From Myxococcales bacterium (GTDB lineage: Bacteria > Myxococcota_A > Polyangia > Nannocystales > Nannocystaceae): 64,000 nucleotides of DNA. The translations under genes were made by a program, and so were the position numbers. Under the pieces are notes generated by a model. That model was not told the origin of the DNA and did no database searches. It was given only the letters and a program-made list of their open reading frames with translations. This document shows, one piece after another, positions 63,228 through 64,000 of the stretch. Where the stretch lies: assembly GCA_020633335.1 (NCBI GenBank), contig JACKDU010000001.1, forward strand, positions 806,001-870,000, written 5' to 3'. Numbering within the stretch: position 1 is the stretch's first letter; the number at the start of each line of letters is the position of its first letter.

Positions 63228-64000
63228 CTACTCGCAGACGATCTCGGTCCCGTCGTAGGTCTTGTCGGGCGGGCAGGTCCGGGCGGAGCTGCAGCCGCAG
63301 CGGCCGTCGACGCAGGCGTCCGCCCCCGGGGTCCCGGGGCACTCGCGGTCCTCGAGGCAGCCGCAGGTGCCGGCGATGCAGTGGGGCGCGTTGGCGACCC
63401 CCGCGCAGTCGGCGTCCTCGGTGCATACGCAGTGGTGCTGGGCGTCGCACGTCGTCGTTCCGTAGAACTTGCCAAAGGCCGCGCAGTCCTCGTTGGTCCC
63501 ACAATAGTTGGCGAGCGTGCAGCCGTTGAGGGTGACGTCCCCGAGCTCTGGCTTGCACGTTGAATCGTGGGTGCAGAGGACCGCCTCACCCCCGCCCACC
63601 AGCGGCTTTGAGGCCTTGATGTACCCGGGGGAGGGGCACTCGCCCATCGCGTCGACCGCCCGCGCGCAGACGCCTGGCCGCGGGTAGCCGTCGACGGCGG
63701 CGCAGACATAGACCCCCGGGCAATTGTCGGCGCTGTTGCAGAGGAAGCCGCCGTTGAACATCCCGAGCACGCAGATCTCGTCCTCGAGGCAGAAGGGCGC
63801 GTAGTTCTCGATGTTGTCGGGGTAGCAGATCCCCGACTTGCAGCGGTGCCCGTCGTCCTGGCCGCCCTTGAGGCAGTCATTGTCGTCGGCGCACTGCTCC
63901 TTGCAGAACCCGGAGTCGCCGCCCGAGCCCGGGGAGCCGGTCGTGCCGGCGCTCGCGCTCGCGTCGCCGCTGGTCGAGCCGCCCGAGTCGCTCGAGCCCC
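63228..64000 (-). CDS. Cys-rich lipoprotein-type surface protein (5' end outside window)
   Basis: Open through the window end, so the start and probable lipobox lie beyond 64000. The visible first part is a Ser/Gly/Asp/Thr linker (STSGDASASAGTTGSPG-like), then 16 or more Cys pairs in short modules: CKEQCADDNDC, CYPDN...FCLEDEICV, CPGVYVCAA, CAGVANAPHCIAGTCGCLEDRECPG, CVDGRCGCSSARTCPP. The spacing is typical of disulfide-rich myxobacterial surface repeats, related to but distinct from the CGDG repeats elsewhere in the window. Function unknown. Confidence 0.82.
   Translation of the reverse strand, partial: GSSDSGGSTSGDASASAGTTGSPGSGGDSGFCKEQCADDNDCLKGGQDDGHRCKSGICYPDNIENYAPFCLEDEICVLGMFNGGFLCNSADNCPGVYVCAAVDGYPRPGVCARAVDAMGECPSPGYIKASKPLVGGGEAVLCTHDSTCKPELGDVTLNGCTLANYCGTNEDCAAFGKFYGTTTCDAQHHCVCTEDADCAGVANAPHCIAGTCGCLEDRECPGTPGADACVDGRCGCSSARTCPPDKTYDGTEIVCE

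Noticed and set aside
1..64000. tRNA, rRNA, riboswitch or CRISPR features
   Set aside because: No T-loop (GGTTCRA-type) or other structural RNA signature was noticed on either strand; an RNA-profile scan would be needed to be certain.

Overview
The window is a very GC-rich stretch (roughly 70 %) of a chromosome that looks like a Nannocystineae-type myxobacterium (Nannocystis/Plesiocystis/Enhygromyxa relatives). The evidence is a large number of lipoproteins with Ser/Thr/Gly-rich linkers directly after the lipobox, CGDG..CDDGN (DUF4215-type) cysteine repeats, a MYXO-CTERM sorting tail, a CarF-type plasmanylethanolamine desaturase, a RoxA-like diheme cytochrome and an eCIS-core (DUF4157) protein. 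No tRNA, rRNA, CRISPR array or intact insertion sequence was seen. Nearly all opposite-strand long frames are shadows caused by the GC content.

Layout. 1-7.6 kb: an NHL/SGNH-like protein cut by the window edge, then a translationally coupled pair of GHKL (Hsp90-like) proteins. 7.9-11.9 kb: a small exported protein, a DUF4215/fibrinogen-like lipoprotein and an esterase-like lipoprotein. 11.9-12.9 kb: a low-GC island holding a frameshifted FRG-domain gene. 12.9-15.5 kb: Fe-dependent alcohol dehydrogenase and a PuuA/GlnT-type glutamine synthetase; their likely pathway partner, an aldehyde dehydrogenase, lies at 24.0-25.4 kb. 15.7-23.8 kb: a beta-propeller lipoprotein, an orphan Hcp, an M23-like protein and an LGFP-calcineurin phosphoesterase. 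25.8-36.2 kb: a second DUF4215 lipoprotein, a fatty-acid-hydroxylase family protein, several exported proteins, DUF924, an SdrD_B lipoprotein, GNAT, a CDP-alcohol phosphatidyltransferase, GST and CarF. 36.3-43.4 kb: DUF4349 lipoprotein operon, membrane proteins, the eCIS-core/caspase-like candidate and an exported helical protein. 43.4-50.5 kb: TetR/DUF4188/SDR cluster, a degenerate STAND-TPR gene split by a frameshift, a truncated vWA lipoprotein and a methyltransferase. 50.5-64 kb: Rieske oxygenase, membrane glycosyltransferase, Beta_propel lipoprotein, GH25 lysozyme-like lipoprotein with MYXO-CTERM, adenylate cyclase, a TetR-cupin-membrane protein operon, RoxA-like cytochrome, an LRR protein and a further Cys-rich lipoprotein cut by the window end.

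How genes work together. The glutamine synthetase-like enzyme, Fe-ADH and ALDH suggest gamma-glutamylated amino-alcohol catabolism. The methyltransferase and Rieske oxygenase converge 12 bases apart and could act on a sterol-like lipid. CarF, a phosphatidyltransferase and a fatty-acid hydroxylase point to unusual membrane lipids. About half of the proteins are predicted to be exported or surface anchored.

Cross-cutting signals. (1) A dispersed 14-base palindrome, TGTCY-N4-RGACA, occurs six times exactly plus once with one mismatch. (2) A TANNNT box lies only 6-11 bases upstream of at least twelve start codons, suggesting leaderless mRNAs. (3) A 35-base inverted repeat with one mismatch lies between two convergent genes. 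(4) Two TetR genes carry clear palindromic operators.
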